Below are positions 46,251 through 59,700 of a stretch of DNA of 64,000 nt, in pieces (within the stretch, counting starts at the first letter, position 1; each line of letters opens with the position of its first letter). A model generated the notes under the pieces. That model searched no databases. It saw only the letters and a program-made list of their open reading frames with translations, and was not told the origin of the DNA. The stretch covers positions 1 to 64,000 of the forward strand of contig JAOTOM010001605.1 of NCBI GenBank assembly GCA_034440615.1. The letters are read 5' to 3'. The DNA is from Ashinkailepas kermadecensis (Eukaryota > Arthropoda > Thecostraca > Neolepadidae). The position numbers were made by a program, and so were the translations under genes.

Positions 46251-47686
46251 CGAAGGTCCTTCTAGACTGTCATCACGCCAGGGGTCAAGAACTACCCTAC
46301 ACTAATCATTTTAGCTCAAATGAAATGGTACATTGAATATCACGTAATCTGATGCATAGCACCCTTGATAGCTGGCGAACGTTTCATCCCACCAAGTGAA
46401 ATACCATACCAGTTATGTGGTACCCAATTTTTGACCGCAACGACCTTTTAACTCTGGAGGTCAAATTGCTTGTGCTACTGAATAACTGGTCTTCGGCTGA
46501 ACTTGGCAAGCGAATCATACTCTGAAAAATTTGAGCGAAATCGGAGGCTACGGGAATAAGATAACATATGCGAATGCCAATGAGTTGCTAATACCATGTA
46601 CATCGTTTCTGCCAGATAAAGTGAGCCAATGGCTGGAAAGGGGAGACCTCTCATTGATAGCATTGCAAATTCAGACTCTGTCAGGTCGGGATGTGATGGT
46701 CCGGCCACACAGCATGGGCGTCGTCACATTTATCGATGGAGGACGAATCGTTTGTCAGATCTATCCGGGGATATGTTCCCCGTCTCCGTCCATACCACAC
46801 AGTGCTCCTAATCCGTGCAGGTGGACCTTCCGAACAATACTTGAGCTTCGTTTAGCCAATATAAACTGAAAACTCTATCCGGCTTAATAACTAATTCGGA
46901 ACACTAGCCGGTTGTTCAAATGGCCTGTATGGCAGCCAGTAATATGTAAATGTCTGGATCACCCTATAGTCTCATTGTTCCATGTGGGGCATTGGTGTGG
47001 ACACAAGCCGTCATTAGATGCACACAACAGCTCTGAAAAAATAGGGAAGGCAACATCTATGGTTAGTAATATGCACTGCACCAGCCTCCAATATTTTGAG
47101 TTACTAATTCAAACGCCTTTTCTAGAGCATCCCGTTATCTACCGGCATGTAATTCTGGGCTCATGCTCCCGTTATCTACCGGGATGCTCATGTCACTTTA
47201 TGAAGTTGGTTGAGGGTGGGTAACCTCTCTGATTGCCAAAGCTGCCCAGAAAACCATTTGTATCTGGTGCACTCCAATCGGCCCAATGGTTAAGCCTCAG
47301 CCGGATTGAGGGAAGCCTATAATTGAGGGGCCAAGCCAATGATTGAGGGAGCCAGTGGTCCCTTAGCATATGCAAAATGACAACCTCATTTCTGGGCAGC
47401 ATAACTCCTGCATGCACATTTCACGACAGCACAATTCGTGCACACTTATCGCACAGGACATCCTACTAGCTCGCTCTGATGCGTCATGATGAGTCGTTGC
47501 TACTAACTTCGAGCGTCTTCTCATTTTGGAAGGGGAATACCCTACCTGATGCACAACCTTGCGATGTACCCATATCCCTAGATTCTCCGGGTTGAGTACC
47601 TAGAATTGGATGTCGTGGGTATTGATGCGGGATGGTGTTGCGTTTCATCAAATAGATCCAGTTTGTTGCTATTTTTTGTTGGGAAA
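46251..47686. other. Region before first phosphatase exon
   Basis: No exon or repeat family recognised; may contain 5' UTR. An in-frame ATG at 47606 could extend the first exon upstream. Confidence 0.4.
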
Positions 47687-47770
47687 ATGTTATCAGAAGA
47701 AATTGTGGCAAGTCTTGAAAAAGACTATAATAGCATTGAAGAGAAACAGAAGTGGCAATTGTTGTATCAT
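47687..47770 (+). CDS. Ptp61F: Phosphatase exon 1
   Basis: ATG in context gaaaatg, 28 codons ([19 protein letters not shown], then KQKWQLLYH) and a consensus donor gtgagtct, phase 0. It aligns with the N-terminal helix of PTP1B (EKEFEQIDKSGSWAAIYQ), which also ends an exon at this point. The start at 47687 is preferred over an in-frame ATG at 47606 because the homology begins here. Confidence 0.85.
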
Positions 47771-50700
47771 GTGAGTCTCGGTCAGAATCGCCGCAGTGTA
47801 TCGCGTATATGGTGTTACGTGGTTGATAATTTGTGTCTGTTCGATAGCCACTAATGTCTGAAACCTATGGTGCTTTAAAATGTGATAATTCTTTAATTTG
47901 TTTGGCACCGAAATCGGCGACTTTTGAGAGATGTTCTTGATGTTTTGATACTCATGGAGAAGGCATGGAGGGCTGCTAGGTACCATTGCTTTTAGGGTTG
48001 TCAAGTTGAAAGACAGCAATGATTAACATGCGAAAACAAATTACAATCATATGGTATGTGCATCAGACTCTTAAATAAAAATTACTTACCATCCGCAGCT
48101 GTGGCCACTTCCACAAGTTGGTTATGCTTTGATGCAAAGTTGATTGCCAGCTACAGCAGTGAGGAATTGATTCTGATTCACAAAGTCAGGCTGTGAAATC
48201 CTGTCAATGGGCCAAAATATGGCCATGCCAACAGGCTTTCAGTCAAAGGGTGGTTTATCAATGGAATGGGTGGCCTCAAGATGTGGTGGGGAGTCTCTCA
48301 TTCAATGTGTTTAAAAGTAAGGTGGGCAATTTGTGTTGGTCTAATAAGTATTTTTGAATTATGAAATGTGTAGTGGATAGATTTGCCATCGGATGGATGA
48401 AGTGGGATTGATGTTCCTAGGTGAGACACATGTGCTACTCAGACTCACACATGCTATGATCATGCATGTGGTACATCATGGTGGTGTTGAACAAGATCAA
48501 TTGAGACCAGATGAACAGGGCTAGGTGTGCTGGGGTAGATAATTTCTTTGGAACTTGGGATGTAGTATTGATCAGGGTACCTGTCCGATCTTTATTCTAG
48601 TCTTATGTTATCTTCCCCTTAAAGGCTTTTTGCTTTAACCAAAGAAGCAGGCATTTAAGAAACTAAAATACCTATGCTCTGAGGTGAACCTAGAGGCATA
48701 TAGGATGCTAGAAATAAATTTGTATGGTTTGTTAAGACATCTAAAAACTGGCTAAGGCTAAGTTAGCTACAGACTGTTCAGCAAGAAATGCTAAGAGGTT
48801 CCTTAGCTTTTACAAATTTAAACCCAAAATGGTAATGTGGAGCCACTTGAGGTAGATGGAAAAATAGTGGTTGAGGATTGTGAAATAGTCGACTCCCTTA
48901 GCATGCAATTCTCAACAGTGAGAATGAGAACTAATGAATGAAGCTAATGAATTAACTAATGGGACCCAAAGTACAGGTGAAATCATGGTGAAATTGTGTT
49001 TAAGGTGTTTTATGAATTCCTGGAATTTATTTTTCAATGCAATGTTTATGAATATGACTATGATGATGGGATCACTCATTTCCCATGGAAATGCATACTT
49101 TTTAGTTTATGAGCAAAATAACACCACTTTGAATTAGGTAAAACAGAATAAAAAGTAATGTTTGCAAAATAATGTGAAATGCGACATAACAGCCTAACAT
49201 AACCTGGCCTAACCTTCCTTGGTATAATTTATTTTATTTGACAAATTTCGTTATTTTCTTAAAATTTATAAACCTAAAAACTTAACCCAAGCAAACATAA
49301 CAGCCTGTTTTTGAAGAAAAACAATTTCCTTTTTTAATTTGGAATGTTTCTTACATTGCAATAATTTTTTAACTTAATAACCTTAAATTTACTTAACCTA
49401 ACCAAATCTAACCTGTTTGTTTGCTTTATGGAGGCAAAGTGTGCATAAGACCGGTCTTGTGAGCAGCTTAATGCACAATAATACTGAAAACACTGAAGAT
49501 CATGCTATGGCAGGTGATAATGGTGATATGGCAGGCCCTGGTGCCACCTGCTGCCCCCTGAGTTCTTTCGGGGCCACACTGCAAAGTAAAAAAATATGGT
49601 GGTGTTTGACCTGGACAATCATGACCTAGAAACATCAATCACACATTGGAGCTTGAGACCACCTACCCTATTATTTTGTCACTCTTGCTCTGTTCGTTTT
49701 CAAGATCTCTGGGATAGGGGAGGAATGAAATTAACCACCACACCCCTCTCATCTCTCACCTGAGCATGTTTTGATTGACCATGCACCCAAGTGGAAGTGA
49801 ATAAGCTCATTGGATAGTTTTGCATGTGACATTATTACAATATCACCTTCCATTGCTTTTTGTAAATTGAATTTGTATATGGGTGCTACATGACCAATGT
49901 AGCCGATGCACCCTAAAGCCCTAATAACTAACTGTAAATTGAATGTTATGTAATACTAATTTATTTGTAAGAGATTGCCATCAGAAAGAACCAAGAAGTG
50001 ATAATTCCTTGTCCTCACATGTCACACACATCAGCTGACTCCCTTTGTGACTGGTGCACTCAATGTTGCACCTGGTGTCTAATAAAGCATGAGAATAGCA
50101 GCTGCTGAAGACATCAATGCAAGCAAAGCTTGCATTTATGCTGATGATGGACATAATTAGGTAAAAAGTTCAGCTTATTTACATCAGGGTTTTTCACAGC
50201 TTTCCAGCTCTCTGGCTCATATTTGTCAAAATCTGAGCACAGTAGCTTGGGTTTTGAAAGCAGAACAGTGGTATTTGCTGCATGTTTAGTCCTCAACTTC
50301 ATTTTTGAATGAGGTTTTCAAGTGGATACCGTTCCTGCATTCTTCCATTAATGAACAAAACAACCTGCTTGTCATGGGTGTACTACACTGTTCCAGCTTT
50401 CCTTACTTTGTCTCATAAGTGAAACATAGTACAGGGTGATAGTTGATCCCAACTGCTTCATCACTTAATCACCTCTGAGTTCCTTCACAGCATCCATCCA
50501 GCCGAAATTTGAGCAAGAACAACATGTGTGATCCAGTCCATGGTTGGATTTATCACTTAATCTCCCTATTATGGAAAACACCTTTTCCTAGACATTGACA
50601 CAGGCAAACCATTCTGTGCTATGGGAGGCAATTTTTTCCCACATTTTCAAAGTTCATATTAAGGATTTTCTTCAGGTATGATTTTAGGAATAAAGGATGG

Positions 50701-53700
50701 GAGAAAAGTGAAGAAATTGTCCCTAGCTTTCTTCCACAGCTGTACATAAATATATATTAAAAGTCAAATGCAATGCAGGGCCTTTCTTATGGTCCTGATT
50801 TAGGATGTGTGGTTAGAAGATATGGCCTATTTTCTGTTTAGTTAGAACTAAGGCATGGGCCCATCCAATTATGATATTTTGGGGAAATCTTTGTTAAATA
50901 ATCAATTAATAAGAGCATTATCTGTGCATTAAGCATACTCTTTATGCTTGGTGGCAACCACTCAACACTCCTATGTATATTAGTAGTACATAGGTAGAGA
51001 CAGCAATCAGATACACAATGCTAGCCTGATATATAGCACCTAAGATTTATAGTCCCATTGTTGTTCTCTTACCATGCATCCCAGCATGATTTTTACGTCT
51101 CATGCTGTGAGGGAAGGCCTGCAGCATCTCCAATAGTCAGTATTAAAATGTATTTTCATTTATATGAAATAGGTTGAATTATCATGTCTCACAGTGTTTA
51201 CACAAATATGTTTCTTTTGTACTTAAATATGCTGTTTTCGACACAGCCAGTTATTACCGTGATTGGTGTGATGATGTGCTGTGCTCAAAATATCATTAAA
51301 ACATATAAACATTGTAGGGAAGTTAAATTCATCCAATTTCATACAAAAGGGAAACTTACATACCTTGCTTCCAGCAAGCACTTTCGATTTCAGCTCATTT
51401 ATTTCCTTGATTTTCCACAAGAAAGTGGAAAAATAGCAATGCACACTGTATCATGGTATCATGCAATCTCCTGAATTGATTACCCCAAGTTCGTTGGCTG
51501 GGCTGATGCAGATAGGAGATGCTGATTTGTGTGAGCACGATTTTCTCCCATTCTACCGGTTGACCATGTTCTCGCGGTGAGGTACTTTTCCTCAGTTTTG
51601 TGTGTGCCTGGCTGTCTCCTGACGGGAGTCGTCCGCCACAATCCCCAAGCGCACCGACACCGCCCGGCGCGTCTCCCCGCAGGAGATCTGCACGGACGCG
51701 CAGCAGTTCGACTTCACCTGCAAGGACGCCAAGCGGCTGGAGAACCGTCCGTTCAACCGGTATCGGGACGTGAACCCGTACGACCACGCGCGCATCGTGC
51801 TGGGCCGCGGCGCCGTCAACTACATCAACGCCAGTCGCGTGGACGTGCCGGCGGCCCGGCGCAGCTACATCCTGACGCAGGGTCCGCTGCCCAACACCAC
51901 CGGACACTTCTGGCTGCTCGTGTGGGAACAGCGCTCGCGCGCCATCATCATGCTCAACAAGACCATCGAGAAGAACCAGGTGCGCGGCGGCGCGCCGAGG
52001 CAGCATGGGCTGCCGATGGATGGGGTGGGAGGGGAGGGGGAGTAGCCAACAGGTGAGGTTCGAGTTACGGTTGGTGTGGACTGGAACAGGCGGTCGGGGA
52101 TCGTCTGCCGCTGTATAACTGGTGGAAACACTGACCGGTGGTAGGATGCCGGTGCAGGTATTGTCGGCTTGGGCCACCACGTTTTTGGTGTGCCGAGCTG
52201 TCAAGGTACACGTTTTTCAATCGATTGGTTGTCTTCCCTTTGTCGTGAAATGCTGGCGAAGACGTATGCTGAATGCAATATTCTCGTGTGCATCTCCCAA
52301 AAGAATTAAGTTAAGTACTTGGTTTTTTTCAAGAAAAATTCGTTCAAAATAATGTTCCGGACAAAAATAACATTATTTTATCTACAGATTACCATCCCAA
52401 CTTGTAAAAAACATGATGGTTGCATGGTGCTCAGGCATTTATTCGATGATGCATATATTGGGAAATATAGTAAGTGTTCTTAATTGTATCGGGCATTATT
52501 CGGATCAGCTGTAATGATGAAACTAATTTCGATCAAAGCAGTCTTCATCAGCCAGCTTTAGGCTTCGAATTGTTTGAAAAGTCTAACCTTCACCAAGCAA
52601 CTTAGTAGCAGTAAAATCAGCGGTACGTGTACATGTCATTTTAATCTGTTCTATGATGAGACAAGGAAAATTAGCGTGCTGGCATGGATGTCAAATTGTG
52701 CCATCTATGCATACATTTGGGGGATTGTCTGTGCAATTTGATTATCTTTACGCTTTCCTGACCTCGGAATTTGGGGTGTAATGTGTTGTGAACGTTTTGC
52801 CTTGGTCCTGTGACAGTTTATCACGCACCTCTCTTATATGATGGCTTCGTTCGCGCCATTTCATTCGACTTCGTTCGCGCCGTTCATGGATCGCGACAGC
52901 ATCCGTGGTGAGCAATAAAGCAATTGCGTGGACTTCTCACAAAAAATTACACTTACGATAATTGTGCTGTGCTCGCCTGACATGGAGGAGGCAGCAGAGG
53001 AAAGATCCTGCTGCTCAAAGCCAGACGAGAGGTCGTAATAATGTATTTCGTCGTGTGGCGCTGGGTATGTGATTCCGGGCCTACAGGCCCAGAATGTCAC
53101 GCTGCATGACCGACGCAGTCGATGCGCCCCCAACCACCTGTGGTCAATGGCAGTTCATGGCAAATTGCCACGCGGAACGATTTTGTGCGGCATAAGCTGA
53201 GCGGGACGGCTGCGAGACAAAAACTGTGTTGGAAGTGTTTCCAATGAAGAATGCAGAAATCTGAGTCATCATATTTCTGAAATCGGGCTCCTCAACCGAG
53301 CAGGACCAGGCATCCTAAATGTGAATGCACGGCGCTGAATTATTAAACACAACAAAACGTTTTTACTTCCTTCTAAGCTTCTTGTATACTGGGTAAATCG
53401 GCCGTCGTCGGGTGTGTACCAAGAGAGCGCAGCCATGCCCGGCCCACAAGTTCCCTGTCACTGTGGAGTCCTGACTCTGTGCATGCAGTGCAGGAGCCCT
53501 ATTGGCCCATTCTTGCTGCCACCCGTCCAGCACCACCTATGGTGTCTTATGTGCCTGTTATAATCTGGCGCCGGCGATACTGATCACTGATAGTGCAGTG
53601 TAGTACATTGTGCTAGAATAGTGTAACACACTATGTCAGTGCAGTGTAGCACATTATGTCAGTGCAGTGTAACATACTGTGCCAGTACAGTGTAACATAC

Positions 53701-56700
53701 TATGTCAGTGCAGTGTAGCACATTATGTCAGTGCAGTGTAGCATACTGTGCCAGTACAGTGTAACATACTGTGTCAGTACAGCGTAGCACATTGTGTCAG
53801 TGCGGTGTAACACATTGTGCCAGTACAGGTAATACGTTGTGCCAGTACAGTATAACACACTGTGCCAATACAGTGCAGCGCCCGGTAATTGTGTGACACT
53901 CACTGTGCCCGTACACTGTACAGTGTGGCTTACACTATGCTAGCATGGTGCGACCTGCACCGGTCCACCACACCGTGACCTACATACACCGACAGTGCAG
54001 CAGAGCTTAAGCTGCATCAGTATAGTGTAACGTGCACTGTGTCAGCCGGGCGCAGCTTGTACCGTGCCATTACAGCATAGCGGGGACGAGTAGTCTAGGG
54101 GTAAGATGCTCGTCTCACAATCGAAAGGTTGTGGGTTCAAGTCTCACCTGTCGCTACTCTTCGCCCGCGACCAATCGGCGTGAGAGATTGGCGACGCTAT
54201 ATGACTCAACGGTCGACGTGTCGTAAAACCAATAACCAACCATTACAGCATAGCGCACCGTCAGTCAGTGCGGCGAGCCACACAGTGTGCCAGTGGAGTG
54301 TGGCTGACCGACGTCGGTGTCACACGGCAGATCAAGTGTCACCAGTACTGGCCGCTGGGCATCGGACCGCAGCACCGGCTCCAGATGGACGACGTGAGCC
54401 TCTCGGTGGAGCTGGTCAGCCAGACGGACTGCAGCTACTACACCGTGTCGGCACTCGAGTGAGTCGTCGCACGGCCACAACACAGTTGGTGTTGTGTGTG
54501 GCATGTGATCCTTGTTTGGGTGCATACAATTTGAACGTTGTATTTTCTTTTCACCAGAATCCTGCAAGTGTCATGTATAATGCACTCTGTGATAAGCAAT
54601 GGAGTACCTGCGTCTGTTTTCCAAAAGTAATAACCTGGGAAAAACACGTCCATTCTTGTTAGCTGCTTGTTTTACTTCCATCGCAAACATGCATCCTGCA
54701 GTGGACCATGTTCTGCCATTGATTTGTCTTCATACCGAAGCTGCAGACCTCCAACAATACGCCTCGTGTCGCGCGATGGTAGGCAGTGGTCGTCCTAGTT
54801 CCCTCAGCCGTACATTTCCGACACCAGCTAGCCCTTCCTCGGTTCTTAGGACAAACAACGTCTGACGACGGACTTGGCCGTAGCGCGTGCGCTACAAAGT
54901 CTGTTGATGACGTCGTTGATGGCGGATGGCCCGTGACGGGCGGCGGAACTGGATGTGGCGAGACTCGTGCCTGCCGGACGGGGCAGACGACCAGCCAGCC
55001 CGCTCCCGAGGCCGGCGCGCGTGGAGCGCAGCCGAGCCATCACCCGACCGCACCGTCCGCAGACTGGTGGACACGGAGAGCGGCGAGCAGCGCGAGGTGC
55101 TGCACTACCACTACACCACGTGGCCCGACTTCGGCATCCCGCAGTCGCCGCGCGCCTTCCTCATCTTCCTGGCGGCGGTGCGCGAGGCGGGCGTGCTGGA
55201 GGACGACGTCGGCCCGGCGGTGGTGCACTGTTCGGCCGGCATCGGCCGCAGCGGCACCTTCAGTCTGGTCGACAGCTACCTGCTGATGGTCAGTGGCGGC
55301 CGGCCCTACCCCGGCACCGACAAATGCCTCGGTCGTGCGCTGGATACTTCTGGAGGACTAGAATGACGCCGGGTGGTCGCTTTGCAGTTACCTTTGCATA
55401 TCTTTGCTTTCGGTTTTAGAAGCTTTTAGTTTTAGTTTTATAATTAAGTTTTAGATGCCATTGGATAACAGGGACATAGCAGTTTTGGTCCGTCTCTACT
55501 TGTCGATGTGTTTTGACGTGTTACACCGGTGTTTATTGGAAACAATGAGCATGTATGAGATGGACACAGATTGGTTTCGGAGCCACCTAGGCAATCACAG
55601 TCAGACGCAGATATTAGAACACCTGATGGTACCACACAATGATCGTGAAACACAATGAAATCTGGGAATCGTGAAAATAGCAGGTACAGTTTGTCAAGGA
55701 GGCTCATTGAGCTGCATTCTGTACATGTTGTTTACCAACGATTTATGACTATGCGTACCTGGCAATGTAATGATGGCGCAATACGCAATTGACACCCATA
55801 TCTTATTTCTGAGAAGTAAGGCAAGTATTACAGATGTAGCATGATTGGAACATGATTTGATTGCCCCATTTAGATGGTCTTGCCATGACGAACTCAATAT
55901 GAACTTAGTCAAAACAAAAATGGGAGTATTTGGACCACCTGGCAGGCTAAAATATTTTCTGAACTCTCGATCAGTGTCTACGAAACATACGTTACCAACT
56001 CGAGAAAAGTCGCAAGTATCAGTGTCGCTGGATAGCCGTCTTAGCTACGCCGATCACGTTAGCAACCTCAGAGAAGCGTGTGCCGGCCACTGGCGGCTCT
56101 GTCATGCGAGGAATGTTTCCCCTGGGATCCTTCGAGTGGCATTGTTCAACATTTGGTAGCTGCCGTCATCAGATATTGCCTATCCGTTTGTGGTTCATGT
56201 GGCGAAACACAGACCAGGTGGGTGCAAAACATGCCGAAGTCTGTGCCAGTCATTACTGGAAGAACAAGATACCAACATATGTCGACACTATCCAAGCACC
56301 TCAATGGTTAAATGCAAAACAGCTGATCGAGTGCCACACAATGTGCGAGTGCCACACGTCAATCACAGCAACAACACCCTGCCATGCAACCAACACCATG
56401 GACGGCCCGCTAACGTACGACACACACATACACACAACACCAGACACACGTCCAGCATCCCACTTCCACGAATCCGAACCGAAGCAGGCAGACGGGCAGT
56501 CATTTACCGTAGTGTAAACAACCGGGACCGACTGGATGGAGATCCCAGCTGGACGACTGTCAAAGGTTAGCTGAAGCGCGAGTTGCTGGCTCGACGGCGT
56601 GACCTGTCGGACATGATGTGATCTGTGACCGGGTGTGCTCTGATGGTCGAGTGGTCGGACACGGCTAGTGTGACCTGTATTGACGGCGCGAGGGCGTGAC

Positions 56701-59700
56701 CTGTTGGACATGATGTGATCTGTGACCGGGTGTGCTCTGCTGGTCGAGTGGTCGGACACGGCTAGTGTGACCTGTATTGACGGCGCGAGGGCGTGATCTG
56801 TTGGACATGATGTGATCTGTGACCGGGTGTGCTCTGATGGTCGAGTGGTCGGACACGGCTAGTGTGACCTGTATTGACGGCGCGAGGGCGTGATCTGTTG
56901 GACATGATGTGATCTGTGACCGGGTGTGCTCTGATGGTCGAGTGGTCGGACACGGCTGGTGTGACCTGTATTGACGGCGCGAGGGCGTGGTCTGTTGGAC
57001 ATGATGTGATCTGTGACCGGGTGTGCTCTGTTGGTCGAGTGGTCGGACACGGCTAGTGGACCTGTACTGACGGCGCGAGGGCGTGATCTGTTGGACATGA
57101 TGTGATCTGTGACCGGGTGTGCTCTGATGGTCGAGTGGTCGGACACGGCTAGTGTGACCTGTATTGACGGCGCGAGGGCGTGACCTGTCGGACATGATGT
57201 GATCTGTGACCGGGTGTGCTCTGATGGTCGAGTGGTCGGACACGGCTAGTGTGACCTGTATTGACGGCGCGAGGGCGTGACCTGTTGGACATGATGTGAT
57301 CTGTGACCGGGTGTGCTCTGCTGGTCGAGTGGTCGGACACGGCTAGTGTGACCTGTATTGACGGCGCGAGGGCGTGATCTGTTGGACATGATGTGATCTG
57401 TGACCGGGTGTGCTCTGTTGGTCGAGTGGTCGGACACGGCTAGTGGACCTGTACTGACGGCGCGAGGGCGTGATCTGTTGGACATGATGTGATCTGTGAC
57501 CGGGTGTGCTCTGATGGTCGAGTGGTCGGACACGGCTAGTATGACCTGTATTGACGGCGCGAGGGCATGATCTGTTGGACATGATGTGATCTGTGACCGG
57601 GTGTGCTCTGATGGTCGAGTGGTCGGACACGGCTAGTGTGACCTGTATTGACGGCGCGAGGGCGTGATCTGTCGGACATGATGTGATCTGTGACCGGGTG
57701 TGCTCTGTTGGTCGAGTGGTCGGACACGGCTAGTGGACCTGTACTGACGGCGCGAGGGCGTGATCTGTTGGACATGATGTGATCTGTGACCGGGTGTGTT
57801 CTGTTGGTCGAGTGGTCGGACACGGCTAGTGTGACCTGTATTGACGGCGCGAGGGCGTGACCTGTCGGACATGATGTGATCTGTGACCGGGTGTGTTCTG
57901 TTGGTCGAGTGGTCGGACACGGCTAGTGGACCTGTACTGACGGCGCGAGGGCGTGATCTGTTGGACATGATGTGATCTGTGACCGGGTGTGCTCTGTTGT
58001 TCGAGTGGTCGGACACGGCTAGTGTGACCTGTATTGACGGCGCGAGGGCGTGATCTGTTGGACATGATGTGATCTGTGACCGGGTGTGTTCTGTTGGTCG
58101 AGTGGTCGGACACGGCTAGTGTGACCTGTATTGACTGCGCGAGGGCGTGATCTGTTGGACATGATGTGATCTGTGACCGGGTGTGCTCTGATGGTCGAGT
58201 GGTCGGACACGGCTAGTATGACCTGTATTGACGGCGCGAGGGCGTGATCTGTTGGACATGATGTGATCTGTGACCGGGTGTGTTCTGTTGGTCGAGTGGT
58301 CGGACACGGCTAGTGTGACCTGTATTGACGGCGCGAGGGCGTGATCTGTCGGACATGATGTGATCTGTGACCGGGTGTGCTCTGTTGGTCGAGTGGTCGG
58401 ACACGGCTAGTGTGACCTGTATTGACGGCGCGAGGGCGTGATCTGTTGGACATGATGTGATCTGTGACCGGGTGTGCTCTGTTGGTCGAGTGGTCGGACA
58501 CGGCTAGTGTGACCTGTATTGACGGCGCGAGGGCGTGATCTGTTGGACATGATGTGATCTGTGACCGGGTGTGCTCTGTTGGTCGAGTGGTCGGACACGG
58601 CTAGTGTGACCTGTATTGACGGCGCGAGGGCGTGATCTGTTGGACATGATGTGATCTGTGACCGGGTGTTCTGTTGCTCGGTTGGTCGACACGGTAGTGT
58701 GACTTATAAGCGAGGGCGTGACCTGTCGGACATGATGTGATCTGTGACCGGGTGTGCTCTATGGTCGTGGTCGGCCTAGTGTGACCTGTATTGACGGCGC
58801 GAGGGCGTGATCTGTTGGACATGATGTGATCTGTGACCGGGTGTGCTCTGATGGTCGAGTGGTGGACACGGTTAGTGTGACCTGTATTGACGGCGCGAGG
58901 GCGTGACCTGTCGGACATGATGTGATCTGTGACCGGGTGTGCTCTGTTGTTCGAGTGGTCGGACACGGCTAGTGTGACCTGTATTGACGGCGCGAGGGGA
59001 TTGTTGCTGATTGTTTGACCGGGTGTGTCTGTTGGTCGAGTGGTCGGACACGGCTAGTGTGACCTGTATTGACTGCGCGAGGGCGTGATCTGTTGGACAT
59101 GATGTGATCTGTGACCGGGTGTGCTCTGCTGGTCGAGTGGTCGGACACGGCTAGTGTGACCTGTATTGACGGCGCGGAGGCGTGATCTGTTGGACATGAT
59201 GTGATCTGATGGTCGAGTGGTCGGACACGGCTAGTGTGACCTGTATTGACGGCGCGAGGGCGTGATCTGTTGGACATGATGTGATCTGTGACCGGGTGTG
59301 CTCTGATGGTCGAGTGGTCGGACACGGCTAGTGTGACCTGTATTGACGGCGCGAGGGCGTGATCTGTTGGACATGATGTGATCTCTGACCGGGTGTGCTC
59401 TGTTGGTCGAGTGGTCGGACACGGCTAGTGTGACCTGTATTGACGGCGCGAGGGCGTGATCTGTTGGACATGATGTGATCTGTGACCGGGTGTGCTCTGT
59501 TGGTCGAGTGGTCGGACACGGCTAGTGTGACCTGTATTGACGGCGCGAGGGCGTGATCTGTTGGACATGATGTGATCTGTGACCGGGTGTGCTCTGTTGG
59601 TCGAGTGGTCGGACACGGCTAGTGTGACCTGTATTGACGGCGCGAGGGCGTGATCTGTTGGACATGATGTGATCTGTGACCGGGTGTGCTCTGTTGGTCG

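Larger units (their letters stand above)
48061..51550. other. Phosphatase intron 1, CpG-poor part
   Basis: About 15 CpG in 3.4 kb by eye, with LINE and short-element remnants. No exon recognised. Confidence 0.6.

Noticed and set aside
1020..54240. Functional tRNA-Val genes
   Set aside because: The anticodon stem and the acceptor end do not pair fully, copies carry a long unrelated body and tail, and each has target-site duplications, so they are SINEs.
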